Shown piece by piece: positions 1 through 8,167 of a stretch of 64,000 nt of DNA. The notes below the pieces were generated by a model, which ran no database searches, was not told the origin of the DNA, and saw only the letters and a list, made by a program, of their open reading frames with translations. Source of the DNA: CAVTGO01 sp963734275 (GTDB lineage: Bacteria; Actinomycetota; UBA4738; HRBIN12); contig CAVTGO010000018.1 of the NCBI GenBank assembly GCA_963734275.1, positions 355,337-419,336 of the forward strand, read 5' to 3'. The translations under genes were made by a program, and so were the position numbers. Position 1 is the first letter of the stretch; each line of letters begins with the position of its first letter.

Positions 1-105
1 CGTGTTCACGTAGGGCAGGCCGAGTTCCTCCGCCAGGCGACGAGCCAGCGTGCTCTTGCCCGAGCCCGCCGGCCCGTCGATGGCGATCACGGGCCGGCGG
101 GTCAC
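1..105 (-). CDS. cmk: Cytidylate kinase, N-terminal part (cut by window edge)
   Basis: Only the first 35 codons lie in the window. They read as a P-loop nucleotide kinase: a short basic N-terminus, then IAIDGPAGSGKSTLARRLA with the Walker A lysine and serine, then LGLPYVNT. This is the usual opening of CMP/dCMP kinase, which phosphorylates CMP and dCMP for nucleic-acid precursor supply. The GTG start at 105 overlaps the aroA stop as GTGA, so the two are translationally coupled. A cmk gene downstream of the scpAB-rluB block is common in Actinomycetota. Other P-loop nucleoside kinases cannot be fully excluded from 35 residues. Confidence 0.85.
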   Translation of the reverse strand, partial: MTRRPVIAIDGPAGSGKSTLARRLAEELGLPYVNT

Positions 106-1463
106 CGATCCACCCTCGCTCCCAGGCTGTCGAGCGCGCCGACGAATCCGGGGAATGACACCTCCGCGTCCTCGATACCGTCGACCGTCACCGGCCCGTG
201 GGCGGCGAGGGCCCCGACCGCCAATGCCATCGCCATCCGGTGGTCACCGCCCGAGCCCACCGTGCCACCCGCGAGACCGCCGCCCGCGACGACGAGGTCC
301 TCGTCCTCGACGCCGGCGCCCCCGCCAAGAGCGCGGATCGAGTCGACCAGGCCGGTGAGCCGGTCGCTCTCCTTGTGACGCAGCTCGCCCGCGCCAAGGA
401 ACCAGGTCTCTCCGCGGGCATGGGCCGCGAGCAGCGCCAGCACCGGCACCTCGTCGATCAGCAGCGGCAGCTCGTCCTCCGTGATCGATGTCCCGGCGAG
501 GCCGGCGGACGGCTCGACGCTGAGATCGCCGAGCGGTTCACCGAGCTCGTGGCCGGTGACCTCGGCCACGGTACGTACCCCCATGCGGCGGAGTACCTCC
601 AGCACGTGGGTCCGGCTGGGGTTCAGCCCGACCTCTCGGACCGTGAGCCCTCCGCCGGTGAGCGCGGCCGCCGCGAGCAGGAACGCGGCCGAGGAGACGT
701 CGCCGGGCACCGTGCCGCGGAAGCCCCGGTGGCGGAACGCCCGCAGGCGCGCGAGGCCCGGTCGCGCGTCCACCGGCGCGCCCAGGTGCGCCAGGACGCG
801 CTCGGTGTGGTCGCGGGTCGCCGCCGGTTCGCGGACCGTGGTCTCCCCGTCGGCCTCGAGCCCGGCCAGCAGCACGGCCCCCTTCACCTGGGCGCTCGGG
901 ACCGGGCCGGCGTGCTCGATCCCGTGGAGCGGCCCCCCGACCACGGTAACGGGGGCACGCCCGCCGGTCGTCCGGATCTCGGCGCCCATCGCGCGCAGCG
1001 GCTCGGCAACCCTCTCCATCGGCCGCGTGGACAGGCTCTCGTCCCCGGTCAGGGTCGCCTCGAACGCGCACGGAGCCAGGACGCCCGCCAGCAGGCGCAT
1101 CGTCGTGCCCGAGTTCCCGCACTCGACGGGGCCGTCCGGATGCCGAAGCGCCACTCGACCCTCAGCCTCGAGCACGATCGATGCCGGTCGAGGTTCAGCC
1201 TTGTTCGACGTGGAACCGTCACCGTCCGGGGTGGGGACGGGGTGCGAAGCCCAAGCCTCGAGTTCAGCTGCAGCACCCGGCGGCGCGATCGCGGCCAGGG
1301 ACCTCGCCGTGGACCGGACGTCGAGGGACACGGGGAGGCCGTGGATCTCGCTGCGGCCTTCGGCGGTGGCGGCGAGGATCAGCCAGCGGTGCGCGATCGA
1401 CTTGTCGCCGGGGACGCGCGCCTCGCCCTCCACGGTGCCGCCCGGCGTGACCACGATGCGCAT
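102..1463 (-). CDS. aroA: 3-phosphoshikimate 1-carboxyvinyltransferase (EPSP synthase)
   Basis: Transfers enolpyruvyl from PEP to shikimate-3-phosphate, the sixth step of the shikimate pathway. The 453-residue product starts with MRIVVTPGG and has the family signatures in order: PGDKSIAHR near residue 20 (substrate-binding lysine and arginine), CGNSGTTMRLLAG near 115, SSAAFLLAAAAL near 260 and LRHKESDRL near 365. It is slightly longer than the usual 420-440 residues because of a hydrophilic stretch rich in Pro, Asp and Ser around residues 60-90, before the NSGT motif. The stop overlaps the cmk start, and the upstream tyrA ends 9 bases before the ATG. With tyrA and aroH this forms an aromatic amino-acid operon. 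Confidence 0.95.
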   Translation of the reverse strand: MRIVVTPGGTVEGEARVPGDKSIAHRWLILAATAEGRSEIHGLPVSLDVRSTARSLAAIAPPGAAAELEAWASHPVPTPDGDGSTSNKAEPRPASIVLEAEGRVALRHPDGPVECGNSGTTMRLLAGVLAPCAFEATLTGDESLSTRPMERVAEPLRAMGAEIRTTGGRAPVTVVGGPLHGIEHAGPVPSAQVKGAVLLAGLEADGETTVREPAATRDHTERVLAHLGAPVDARPGLARLRAFRHRGFRGTVPGDVSSAAFLLAAAALTGGGLTVREVGLNPSRTHVLEVLRRMGVRTVAEVTGHELGEPLGDLSVEPSAGLAGTSITEDELPLLIDEVPVLALLAAHARGETWFLGAGELRHKESDRLTGLVDSIRALGGGAGVEDEDLVVAGGGLAGGTVGSGGDHRMAMALAVGALAAHGPVTVDGIEDAEVSFPGFVGALDSLGARVDR

Positions 1464-1472
1464 GGCGGGTCC

Positions 1473-2570
1473 TCAGGCCAGCCGGAGCGGCTCGAACCAG
1501 CGCTCGCGAAGGGCTCGCTCGGCCTGCTCGGCGGCTCCGGCGGCGACGGTGAGGTGCAGGGTCCCTCGGCCACCCTCGTGCGAGTGGACGATCTGGAGGT
1601 CCTCGATGTTCACCTCGGCCTCGCTCATGACCGAGGTGACCTCGGCGAGCACGCCAGGGCGGTCCGGTACCGGGACCTGGAGCACCGCGACCCCCGCCTT
1701 CACCTGCGGCTTGGCCGCCAGCGACAGGCGGGCCTGCTTGGCCGCCGCGAACGCGGCCTCGACCTCCTCCCGGGACTCCGAGTCGACGAGGTCCCGAGGC
1801 TGCCCGAGGCGCGCGACGTACAGGTCGATCGCACGGACGATGGCGTCCCGGTTCGCCAGCAGGATGTCTCCCCACAGACGCGGATTGGACGCGGCGAGGC
1901 GGGTGAGGTCGCGGAACCCGCCGGCCGCCAGGAGCAGGATCTCCGGCTCCCCCGCCTCCTCGGTGGCAGCGAGGCCCATGAGGGCGGTGGAGGCGAGCTG
2001 GGGCAGGTGACTCACCACGGCGACGAGGCGGTCGTGGCGATCGGCGTCCATCCGCACCGGGCGGGCCCCGATCCGGACGATCCAGGCCTCGAGGCGCGCG
2101 ATGACCTCTTCGTCCGCGCCCGACCCCTCCGCCAGGACCCACACGATGCCGTCGAGGACGGATGGTGAGGCGTGGTCCGGGCCCGAGCGTTCGGAGCCAC
2201 CCATCGGATGCCCGCCGACGTAGCGGCGCAGGTCCGAGGCGTGCGAACGACGCTCGACCTCGACCATCACGTGAGACTTCACGCTCGCTACGTCCGTCAC
2301 GATCGCCTCGGGCGCAAGGCGCAGGACCTCGGCCACGAGTTCAGGGACCGACGGGATCGGGGTGCACACGAACACGAGGGTCGATCCGCGGACGGCGTCC
2401 TCGAGGCTCGCCGCCGCCGAGGACCCGGAGCGCTCGGCGGCGTGGCGCAGGACGTCCGGGTCGGTATCGAACCCCCGCACCGCGTCGCCGGCCCGGGCGG
2501 CGGCCATCGCGATCGAGGTACCGATCAGGCCGGTCCCGACGACGGCGATCCGCTCAGCCGAGGTCGTCAC
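1473..2570 (-). CDS. tyrA: Prephenate dehydrogenase with C-terminal ACT domain
   Basis: Converts prephenate to 4-hydroxyphenylpyruvate with NAD for tyrosine synthesis. The N-terminal Rossmann motif is IAVVGTGLIGTSIA; VGGHPMGGSERSG in the middle matches the prephenate-binding His/Gly segment of the TyrA family. The last 70 residues (from VAVLQVPVPDRPGVLAEV) form an ACT domain, which usually senses tyrosine. I chose the GTG at 2570 (365 residues), which lies 17 bases inside the end of aroH; the longer open frame upstream only shadows aroH. Close spacing with aroH and aroA implies one transcript and coupled translation. Confidence 0.93.
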   Translation of the reverse strand: MTTSAERIAVVGTGLIGTSIAMAAARAGDAVRGFDTDPDVLRHAAERSGSSAAASLEDAVRGSTLVFVCTPIPSVPELVAEVLRLAPEAIVTDVASVKSHVMVEVERRSHASDLRRYVGGHPMGGSERSGPDHASPSVLDGIVWVLAEGSGADEEVIARLEAWIVRIGARPVRMDADRHDRLVAVVSHLPQLASTALMGLAATEEAGEPEILLLAAGGFRDLTRLAASNPRLWGDILLANRDAIVRAIDLYVARLGQPRDLVDSESREEVEAAFAAAKQARLSLAAKPQVKAGVAVLQVPVPDRPGVLAEVTSVMSEAEVNIEDLQIVHSHEGGRGTLHLTVAAGAAEQAERALRERWFEPLRLA

Positions 2571-2922
2571 GGAGCGACTCCGCGCCGTCGAGGTAGGCGT
2601 GTGCCACCGCGGACTGCGCCCGGGGCGTGTGGAAGTGCATGAGGATGCGCACCACGCCCGGCATCGAGCCCTCGACCGGGATCTCCTGGGCGCACATGAG
2701 GGGCACCCCGCCGAGCCCCATCCGGCGGGCGGCCTCCGCCGGGAAGGCCGAGCGCAGGTCATCGGTCACGGTGAAGAAGACGCTCACGATATCGCCCGTC
2801 TCGACGTCGTTGCGCTGCACCATCGTTCCGAGGAGACGCTCGGTGGCACCCAGGAGGGTGTCGGCCGAGTCCTCGGGCACGCGGATCGCGCCGCGTGCCG
2901 CTCGCACCTTCGTCTCCGTCAC
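2554..2922 (-). CDS. aroH: Monofunctional chorismate mutase, AroH type
   Basis: Rearranges chorismate to prephenate, the substrate of the adjacent TyrA. The predicted 122 residues match the size of the Bacillus-type AroH barrel. Typical segments are VRAARGAIRVPEDS (the active-site region around RGAxxV), DIVSVFFTVTDDL, FPAEAARR, GVPLMCAQEIPVEGSMP and RILMHFHTPRAQS. The GTG at 2922 follows a GGGGGAG stretch and puts the conserved RGA motif near residue 9, as in the family; the open frame extends further upstream but without homologous features. The gene overlaps tyrA by 17 bases. Confidence 0.93.
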   Translation of the reverse strand: MTETKVRAARGAIRVPEDSADTLLGATERLLGTMVQRNDVETGDIVSVFFTVTDDLRSAFPAEAARRMGLGGVPLMCAQEIPVEGSMPGVVRILMHFHTPRAQSAVAHAYLDGAESLRDDLG

Positions 2923-2999
2923 GGCTCCCCCACTCGCGGTCGGCGGACGTGCGCCCGGGCGACAGGCTACAGGCCGAGCGGGCAGCGGTCGCCGTGGCG

Positions 3000-3719
3000 T
3001 CACATGCCGGCGGCTCGGAAGAGCTTGTGGACCTCATCTGGGGTCAGGTCCCGCAGTTCGCCGGGACGCATCCGTCCCAGGAGCACGGGTCCGATCCGCA
3101 CCCGCACGAGCCGGCGCACCGGGAGTCCGACCTCCTCGAGCATCCGGCGGACCTCTCGCTTGCGTCCCTCGGTCATCACCACTCGCACCGCCGCGCGATC
3201 CCGGGCCCGGCCGACCGCCTTCGCCGAGACGGCCCGGGCCTCACCGTCGTCCAGCCGCATGCCCCTCGTCAGCCGCCCGAGCTTGCGCCCCGACGGCGAG
3301 CCGTCCACCTCGGCCAGGTACTCCTTCTCCACGTCGTACCGCGGGTGCGTCAGCCGGTGGGCGAGGTCGCCGTCGTTCGTGAGCAGCAGGAGGCCCTCGG
3401 TATCTCGATCGAGCCGTCCGACGGGGAACACACGCGGCCCCCTCGGCAGGAAGCTGGTCAGGTCGCGCTCGGCGTGGTCGTCGCGCATCGTGGTCGTGAC
3501 CCCGCGGGGCTTGTGGAGGGCCAGATAGCGCAGCCCCGGGTCCACCGCGATCCTGCGGCCGTCCACCCGGACCTCGTCGGCGGCGGGATCCACGCGGTCG
3601 CCGAGCGTGGCCACCTCGCCGTTCACGGTGACCCGGCCGGCGACGATCAGATCCTCGCACGCGCGGCGGGAACCGAACCCGGCACGGGCGAGCGCGCGCT
3701 GGACCCGCTCGACGGCCAC
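3000..3719 (-). CDS. rluB: 23S rRNA pseudouridine synthase, RsuA/RluB family
   Basis: Isomerises uridine to pseudouridine in rRNA. Residues 3-60 form an S4 RNA-binding domain (VQRALARAGFGSRRACEDLI). The catalytic core contains VGRLDRDTEGLLLLTNDG, whose Asp is the catalytic residue, followed by EKEYLAEV and MTEGRKREVRRML. The 239-residue length is normal. The start is 5 bases after the scpB stop, in the common scpA-scpB-rluB order. The specific target (RluB or RsuA type) cannot be told from motifs; context favours RluB. Confidence 0.92.
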   Translation of the reverse strand: MAVERVQRALARAGFGSRRACEDLIVAGRVTVNGEVATLGDRVDPAADEVRVDGRRIAVDPGLRYLALHKPRGVTTTMRDDHAERDLTSFLPRGPRVFPVGRLDRDTEGLLLLTNDGDLAHRLTHPRYDVEKEYLAEVDGSPSGRKLGRLTRGMRLDDGEARAVSAKAVGRARDRAAVRVVMTEGRKREVRRMLEEVGLPVRRLVRVRIGPVLLGRMRPGELRDLTPDEVHKLFRAAGM

Positions 3720-3724
3720 GCCGG

Positions 3725-4315
3725 CTACTCGCCGGCCGCCTCGGCCTCGTCCACGTCGGCGACCCCGACGACGTCGTCGCTCTCGGGCGCGGGCTGTCCG
3801 AGCAGGGGCGCGAGCGGCGGGAGCGCCGAGAGCGACGGCAAGCCGAGGCGCTCGAGGAACTCGGGCGTCGTGCCGTACAGCATCGGGCGCCCCGGTCCCT
3901 CCTCGCGCCCGACCTCGGCGACGAGCCCTCGGTCGACGAGGGCGCGGAGCACGCCTTCGGAGTTCACGCCACGGATCCCGGAGATCTGATGGCGGGTCAC
4001 GGGCTGCTTGTAGGCGACGATCGACAGCGTCTCGAGGGCCGCCTTCGTGAGTCGCGTGTGTCGCGACGCCAGGACGTACTGCTCCACGACCGGCGCGGCG
4101 TCGGGATGCGTGGTGAGCCGCCAGCCGCCTGCGACGCTGCGCAGGGTGATGCCCGACCGGCGCTCCTCATAGCCGCGCGCCAGCTCCTCGCAGAGTGCCT
4201 CCGCCTCCCGACGCTCCACCCCGAGCGCCTGCGCGAGGACCACCGACGCGACCGGCTCGTCCGAGACGAACAGGAGCGCTTCGAGCCCCTGCAGGAGCGC
4301 AGCGCGGTCGCTCAC
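3725..4315 (-). CDS. scpB: Segregation and condensation protein B
   Basis: A winged-helix partner of ScpA and SMC in the bacterial condensin complex that compacts and segregates chromosomes. The sequence has two wHTH units, with the characteristic ALETLSIVAYKQPVTRHQI and the motif IRGVNSEGVLRALVDRGLV, followed by GRPMLYGTTPEFLERLGL. There is a variable acidic C-terminus. The GTG start overlaps the scpA stop as GTGA (4312-4315), consistent with stoichiometric co-translation. Confidence 0.94.
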   Translation of the reverse strand: MSDRAALLQGLEALLFVSDEPVASVVLAQALGVERREAEALCEELARGYEERRSGITLRSVAGGWRLTTHPDAAPVVEQYVLASRHTRLTKAALETLSIVAYKQPVTRHQISGIRGVNSEGVLRALVDRGLVAEVGREEGPGRPMLYGTTPEFLERLGLPSLSALPPLAPLLGQPAPESDDVVGVADVDEAEAAGE

Positions 4316-5082
4316 GCTCCCTCCCAGCGCACGCGGATCTCGCCGAAGGTCTCCGCCTGCGCGAGCTCGACCTTGCCGTCGCGGTACAGGTCCAGGAGCG
4401 CGAGGAACCGCACCACGACCTGGATCTTCTCGTCGCAGTCGGCGACGAGGTCACGGAACGAGGCCTGCCCGAGCCGGTCCAGGTGGCCGCGCACGGCTTC
4501 CAGGGCCTCGGCCATCGAGTAGCGGACCGGCGTGACGTGAGAGAGATCTAGCAGCGGTGGCGGGCGGAGCACGGCCGCCGCGAGGCGCGCGATGTCGCCG
4601 GCCGCGACGGCCTCCATCACGTCGGGGTACAGGTGCGCGAACTCCGGCGGCGGGCCGACCTCGCGCGGGAGCCGCAGGCTCTCCTCCTCGATGCGGCGCG
4701 CGAGATCCAGCGCCACGAGGCGGAACGCGGCGAGCTCGAGGGAGCGGGCGTAGACCAGGTCGGGAGACAAGCCGAGGAGATCCTCCTCGTCCAGGACCTC
4801 GTGCCGCGGCATCAGCCGGCCGACCTTGAGCTCGAGCATGATCGCGCACACCGCGAGGAACCAGGTGGCCTCCTCGAGCGACCAGCCGTCGGCCTCCTTC
4901 GCGTGCGCGAGGAAGCGGTCGGTCACGGTGGCGATCGGGACGTCGCAGACGTCGAGCTTCTGGCCCAAGATGAGGTCGGCGAGCAGCCGGAACGGACCGG
5001 TGAACACCGGGAGCTCGACGGCGAAGGCGCCGGCGCCTTCCGCGCGCTCCTCGCCGATCCCCGGCCCGATCGCTGGGGTCAT
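4312..5082 (-). CDS. scpA: Segregation and condensation protein A (kleisin)
   Basis: The kleisin subunit bridging SMC heads. The predicted 256 residues begin MTPAIGPG. The N-terminal segment FTGPFRLLADLILGQKLDV is the SMC neck-binding helix region typical of ScpA (family form FEGPLDLLLxLI). The C-terminal winged helix includes VVVRFLALLDLYRDGKVEL and ends GEIRVRW. The ATG at 5082 overlaps the trpS stop as ATGA. It precedes scpB in the same operon. Confidence 0.94.
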   Translation of the reverse strand: MTPAIGPGIGEERAEGAGAFAVELPVFTGPFRLLADLILGQKLDVCDVPIATVTDRFLAHAKEADGWSLEEATWFLAVCAIMLELKVGRLMPRHEVLDEEDLLGLSPDLVYARSLELAAFRLVALDLARRIEEESLRLPREVGPPPEFAHLYPDVMEAVAAGDIARLAAAVLRPPPLLDLSHVTPVRYSMAEALEAVRGHLDRLGQASFRDLVADCDEKIQVVVRFLALLDLYRDGKVELAQAETFGEIRVRWEGA

Positions 5083-6134
5083 GGCAGGCTCATCCCCGAC
5101 CGCACGCCCTTCATGGTGTCCTCCACGATCGGACGTACCTTCGCCTCTCCCTCGGCGAGGATCGTCTCCGCCAGGTCGGGCGTGTCGAACAGCTCCGCGC
5201 GTCGATCGCGGAACTCGGCGAAGTAGGGGACGATGCGGTCGGCCAGGTTCCCCTTGCACTCCACGCAACCGAGCGCGCCCGTGCGGCAGTTCTCGTCCGT
5301 CCACCGCAGGATGTCCGGGCTGAACAGCTCGTGCAGGGCGAAGATCGGGCAGATCTCGGGACGGCCCGGGTCGCCAAGGCGGATCTTCAGCGGATCGGTG
5401 AGGAACGTGCGCACCTTGGCGCGGATCGCATCCTCCTCGTCGCGCAGGTCGATCGTGTTGTTCAGCGACTTGCTCATCTTGCGACCGTCCGACCCCGGCA
5501 CCGACGGCGAGGACGAGAGCAACGCCCGGGGCTCCACCAGCACGTCACCGTACAGGCGGTCGAAGCGCCGCACGATCTCGCGCGACAGCTCCAGGTGCGC
5601 GACCTGGTCCTCTCCCACCGGGACGAGCTCGCCCTTCACGATCGTGATGTCCACGGTCTGCAGGACCGGGTAGCCGAGCAGGCCGAGGTTCGCGACGTCG
5701 CGCTCCGCCATGTCACGCAGCCGCTCTTTGTACGTCGGCACGCGCTCGAGCCACCCGAGCGGGGTGATCATGCCGAGCAGCAGGTTGAGCTCGGCCACCT
5801 CCTTGACGTCGGACTGGCGGTAGAAGGTGGCGCGCGCCGGGTCCACGCCCGCGGCCACGAGCTCCAGCGCGATCGACCGGACGTTTCCCGGGAGCTCCTC
5901 CGTGCGGTCGTAGTGGGTCGTGAGCATGTGCCAGTCGGCGATGAAGTAGAACGCCTCGTGGTCTTCCTGGAGGCGGACCGAGTTCACCACGTTGCCGAAC
6001 CAATGCCCGATGTGGAGGGGCCCGGTCGGCCGGAATCCGGTGAGAACACGCCCGGGGGTGTCCGGTGGGGCGACCGCACTCGATCCGCGCGGTGCCGAGG
6101 AGGGTTCGTCGGGCGATCCGGGGGCATCGGTCAC
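5079..6134 (-). CDS. trpS: Tryptophanyl-tRNA synthetase
   Basis: Class I synthetase charging tRNA-Trp. It shows the HIGH-type motif GPLHIGHWFGNV near residue 40 and GRKMSKSLNNTI as the KMSKS loop, with the TrpRS-specific LLGYPVLQTVDI and GEDQVAHLELSREI. The C-terminal part carries LHELFSPD and CVECKGNLAD. I chose the GTG at 6134 (351 residues); a further in-frame start lies at 6170. A TATCAT box lies about 10 bases upstream of the GTG, so a short leader is possible. It is coupled to scpA by a 4-base overlap. Confidence 0.93.
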   Translation of the reverse strand: MTDAPGSPDEPSSAPRGSSAVAPPDTPGRVLTGFRPTGPLHIGHWFGNVVNSVRLQEDHEAFYFIADWHMLTTHYDRTEELPGNVRSIALELVAAGVDPARATFYRQSDVKEVAELNLLLGMITPLGWLERVPTYKERLRDMAERDVANLGLLGYPVLQTVDITIVKGELVPVGEDQVAHLELSREIVRRFDRLYGDVLVEPRALLSSSPSVPGSDGRKMSKSLNNTIDLRDEEDAIRAKVRTFLTDPLKIRLGDPGRPEICPIFALHELFSPDILRWTDENCRTGALGCVECKGNLADRIVPYFAEFRDRRAELFDTPDLAETILAEGEAKVRPIVEDTMKGVRSGMSLP

Positions 6135-6195
6135 GATGCGGCCGATGATAGCGCGGGCCCCTCGTCTCACCCGGGAGGCGGGCGCCGACGCCTGC

Positions 6196-6843
6196 TCAGC
6201 AGGTCCGGCCTCCCGCGATCACGTCGAGCAGGACGCCCGAGAGCGCATCCACGATCGAAAGGAGCGGTCCCGCGAGCAGGAAGAAGATCACCAGCATGAA
6301 CAGGGGCAGGTACTGGTCGAGGTTGGCGTAGATCTCGCGCGCCCGTCCGGGGAGGACGCGGACCAGGAGCTTGGACCCGTCCAGCCCAGGGACCGGCATC
6401 AGCTGGAAGACGAACATGTAGACGCCGACGATCAGGAAGGCCGAAGCCGCCGTGCACGCGTCGCCGCTCAGGCCGAGCCTGACCACCAGGCCGCCCAGCA
6501 CGGCCAGCACGAGGTTCGCGACCAGGCCCGCCCAGATCACGAGGAGCGAGTGGCGCTTGCGGTCCCGGAGGTAGCCCGCGTCGAGCGGAAGGGGCTTCGC
6601 GTAGCCGAAGACCGGGAGGAACCCTCGACCGGAGGCCACGAGGATGAGGGCCAGCCCCGGCAGGATCACGGAGCCGAACGGGTCGATCAGCGGGCGGGGG
6701 TTCAACGTGAGCCGACCCCAGCGCTTCGGCGTCGGGTCGCCGAAACGGACCGCTGCGGAGGCGTGGCCGTACTCGTGCAGCACGAGGTTCGGGACGTACG
6801 CGATCAGCAGGAACAGCGCGAGCTTCACATCGTCGAGATTCAC
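6196..6843 (-). CDS. Site-2 protease family membrane metalloprotease (M50)
   Basis: A 215-residue polytopic membrane protein of the S2P/M50 family, which cleaves transmembrane substrates. The zinc-binding HEYGH sits in the first hydrophobic segment (near residue 22), and the third ligand lies in VFQLMPVPGLDGSKLL, the family NxxPxxxLDG signature with the Asn replaced by Gln. At least four hydrophobic segments are seen (about 5-22, 60-75, 95-125, 140-160 and a C-terminal pair). There is no PDZ domain, so it belongs to the short minimal group. I chose the GTG at 6843, shortly after the deoA stop, with GGGGA upstream. The substrate is unknown. Confidence 0.85.
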   Translation of the reverse strand: MNLDDVKLALFLLIAYVPNLVLHEYGHASAAVRFGDPTPKRWGRLTLNPRPLIDPFGSVILPGLALILVASGRGFLPVFGYAKPLPLDAGYLRDRKRHSLLVIWAGLVANLVLAVLGGLVVRLGLSGDACTAASAFLIVGVYMFVFQLMPVPGLDGSKLLVRVLPGRAREIYANLDQYLPLFMLVIFFLLAGPLLSIVDALSGVLLDVIAGGRTC

Positions 6844-6850
6844 GCGGACA

Positions 6851-8167
6851 TCATTCCCCGTACCAGCCGTACACGAGCGGCGGCGGCTCGACGGGGTCGC
6901 CCGAGGTCGTGATCGAGGCGAGGACGCGACCCGTGCACGTCGCCGCGTCCTCCTGGGTGCGCGCGTGCACCGCACCGAGCTCCTGACCCGAGCCGAGCCG
7001 GTCCCCCACCTTCGGGCGGAACACGATGCCGACCGCGGGGTCCACGGGGTCGCCCTTCTTCCTGCGTCCGGCGCCGAGATCACCGCTCGCGCGGCCGAGC
7101 TCCTCGGCATCGATCGCCGTCACGTATCCGTCTCGGTCCGCGACGATCTGCGCGACGACCGGCGCGGCCGGCAGCACCTCCGCCGGGTCGTCCACGACCC
7201 GAGGATCGCCGCCCTGAGCCTCCACCATCCGACGGAACGCCTCGAGCGCGTCACCCGAGTCGATCGCGGCGGCGGCGCGCGCGCGCCCGTCACCCATCGA
7301 CGCGCCGGTGAGCCGCGACACAGCCTCGCCGGCGAAGATCACCGCGGAGTCCCGCAACCGTCCCTGCATCTTCCCCCGCAGGAGCTCGACCGCCTCGAGG
7401 ATGTCGAGCGCGTTGCCGATCGCGTCTCCGAGCGGCTGCGACATGTCGGTGACCGCCGCGCGCGTCGACCGACCCCAGTCGGCCGCGAGTTTCGCGCAGG
7501 CCTTCGCGAGCGCCGCCGCCTCCTCCGTCGTCTTCATGAAGGCGCCGCTGCCCGCCTTGACGTCGAGCAGGACGAGGTCGCTCCCGACCGCGAGCTTCTT
7601 CGACATCACGCTCGCCGCGATCAGGGGGATCGAGGGCACGGTAGCGGTGGCGTCCCGGAGCGCGTAGAGCGCGCCGTCCGCCGGCACCATGTTCGCGGTC
7701 TGCGCAGCGACGGCGCATCCCACCTGCTCGACCTGGCGTTCGAACGCCTCCGGTGCGAGCTCGGTCCGCAGACCCGGGATCGCCTCGAGCTTGTCGAGCG
7801 TGCCGCCCGTGTGTCCCAGGCCGCGGCCCGAGAGCTTGGCTACCGCGAGACCGAGCGAGGCGGCCAGCGGCGCGAACACCAGCGTGACCCCGTCGGCGAC
7901 CCCGCCCGTGGAGTGCTTGTCCACCTTCGGGCGGGAGATCCCCGACAGCGGTAGCGTCTCCCCCGAGTCCACCATCGCGCGCGTGAGCGCGAGCGTCTCG
8001 TCGTCGTTCAGGCCGTTGATGAAGATCGCCATCAGGAACGCGGCCGCGAGGTCGTCGGCGATCTCGCCCCGCGCGTACGCGAGGACGAAGGCGCGCAGCT
8101 CCTCGTGGTCGAGGCGGTGGCCGTCGCGCTTGGCCGCGACGAGGTCGCGCGGGTCGCCGAGGCTCAT
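6851..8167 (-). CDS. deoA: Thymidine/pyrimidine-nucleoside phosphorylase
   Basis: Phosphorolyses thymidine or other pyrimidine nucleosides to base and (deoxy)ribose-1-phosphate. The 438-residue length and motifs fit: KHSTGGVADGVTLVFAPL (phosphate and substrate binding), SGRGLGHTGGTLDKLEAIP (the family signature), MSKKLAVGSDLVLLDVKAG and GRSTRAAVTDMSQPLG. The ATG at 8167 overlaps the deoB stop as ATGA. Its product sugar-1-phosphate is the substrate of DeoB, so the pair forms a nucleoside catabolic unit. Specificity for thymidine or uridine is not visible. Confidence 0.93.
   Translation of the reverse strand: MSLGDPRDLVAAKRDGHRLDHEELRAFVLAYARGEIADDLAAAFLMAIFINGLNDDETLALTRAMVDSGETLPLSGISRPKVDKHSTGGVADGVTLVFAPLAASLGLAVAKLSGRGLGHTGGTLDKLEAIPGLRTELAPEAFERQVEQVGCAVAAQTANMVPADGALYALRDATATVPSIPLIAASVMSKKLAVGSDLVLLDVKAGSGAFMKTTEEAAALAKACAKLAADWGRSTRAAVTDMSQPLGDAIGNALDILEAVELLRGKMQGRLRDSAVIFAGEAVSRLTGASMGDGRARAAAAIDSGDALEAFRRMVEAQGGDPRVVDDPAEVLPAAPVVAQIVADRDGYVTAIDAEELGRASGDLGAGRRKKGDPVDPAVGIVFRPKVGDRLGSGQELGAVHARTQEDAATCTGRVLASITTSGDPVEPPPLVYGWYGE

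Noticed and set aside
198..2168. 656-codon open frame on plus, antisense to aroA and tyrA
   Set aside because: GC-rich codon bias opens antisense frames. The translation is low-complexity Arg/Gly/Asp-rich with no domain, while the minus strand has clear genes.
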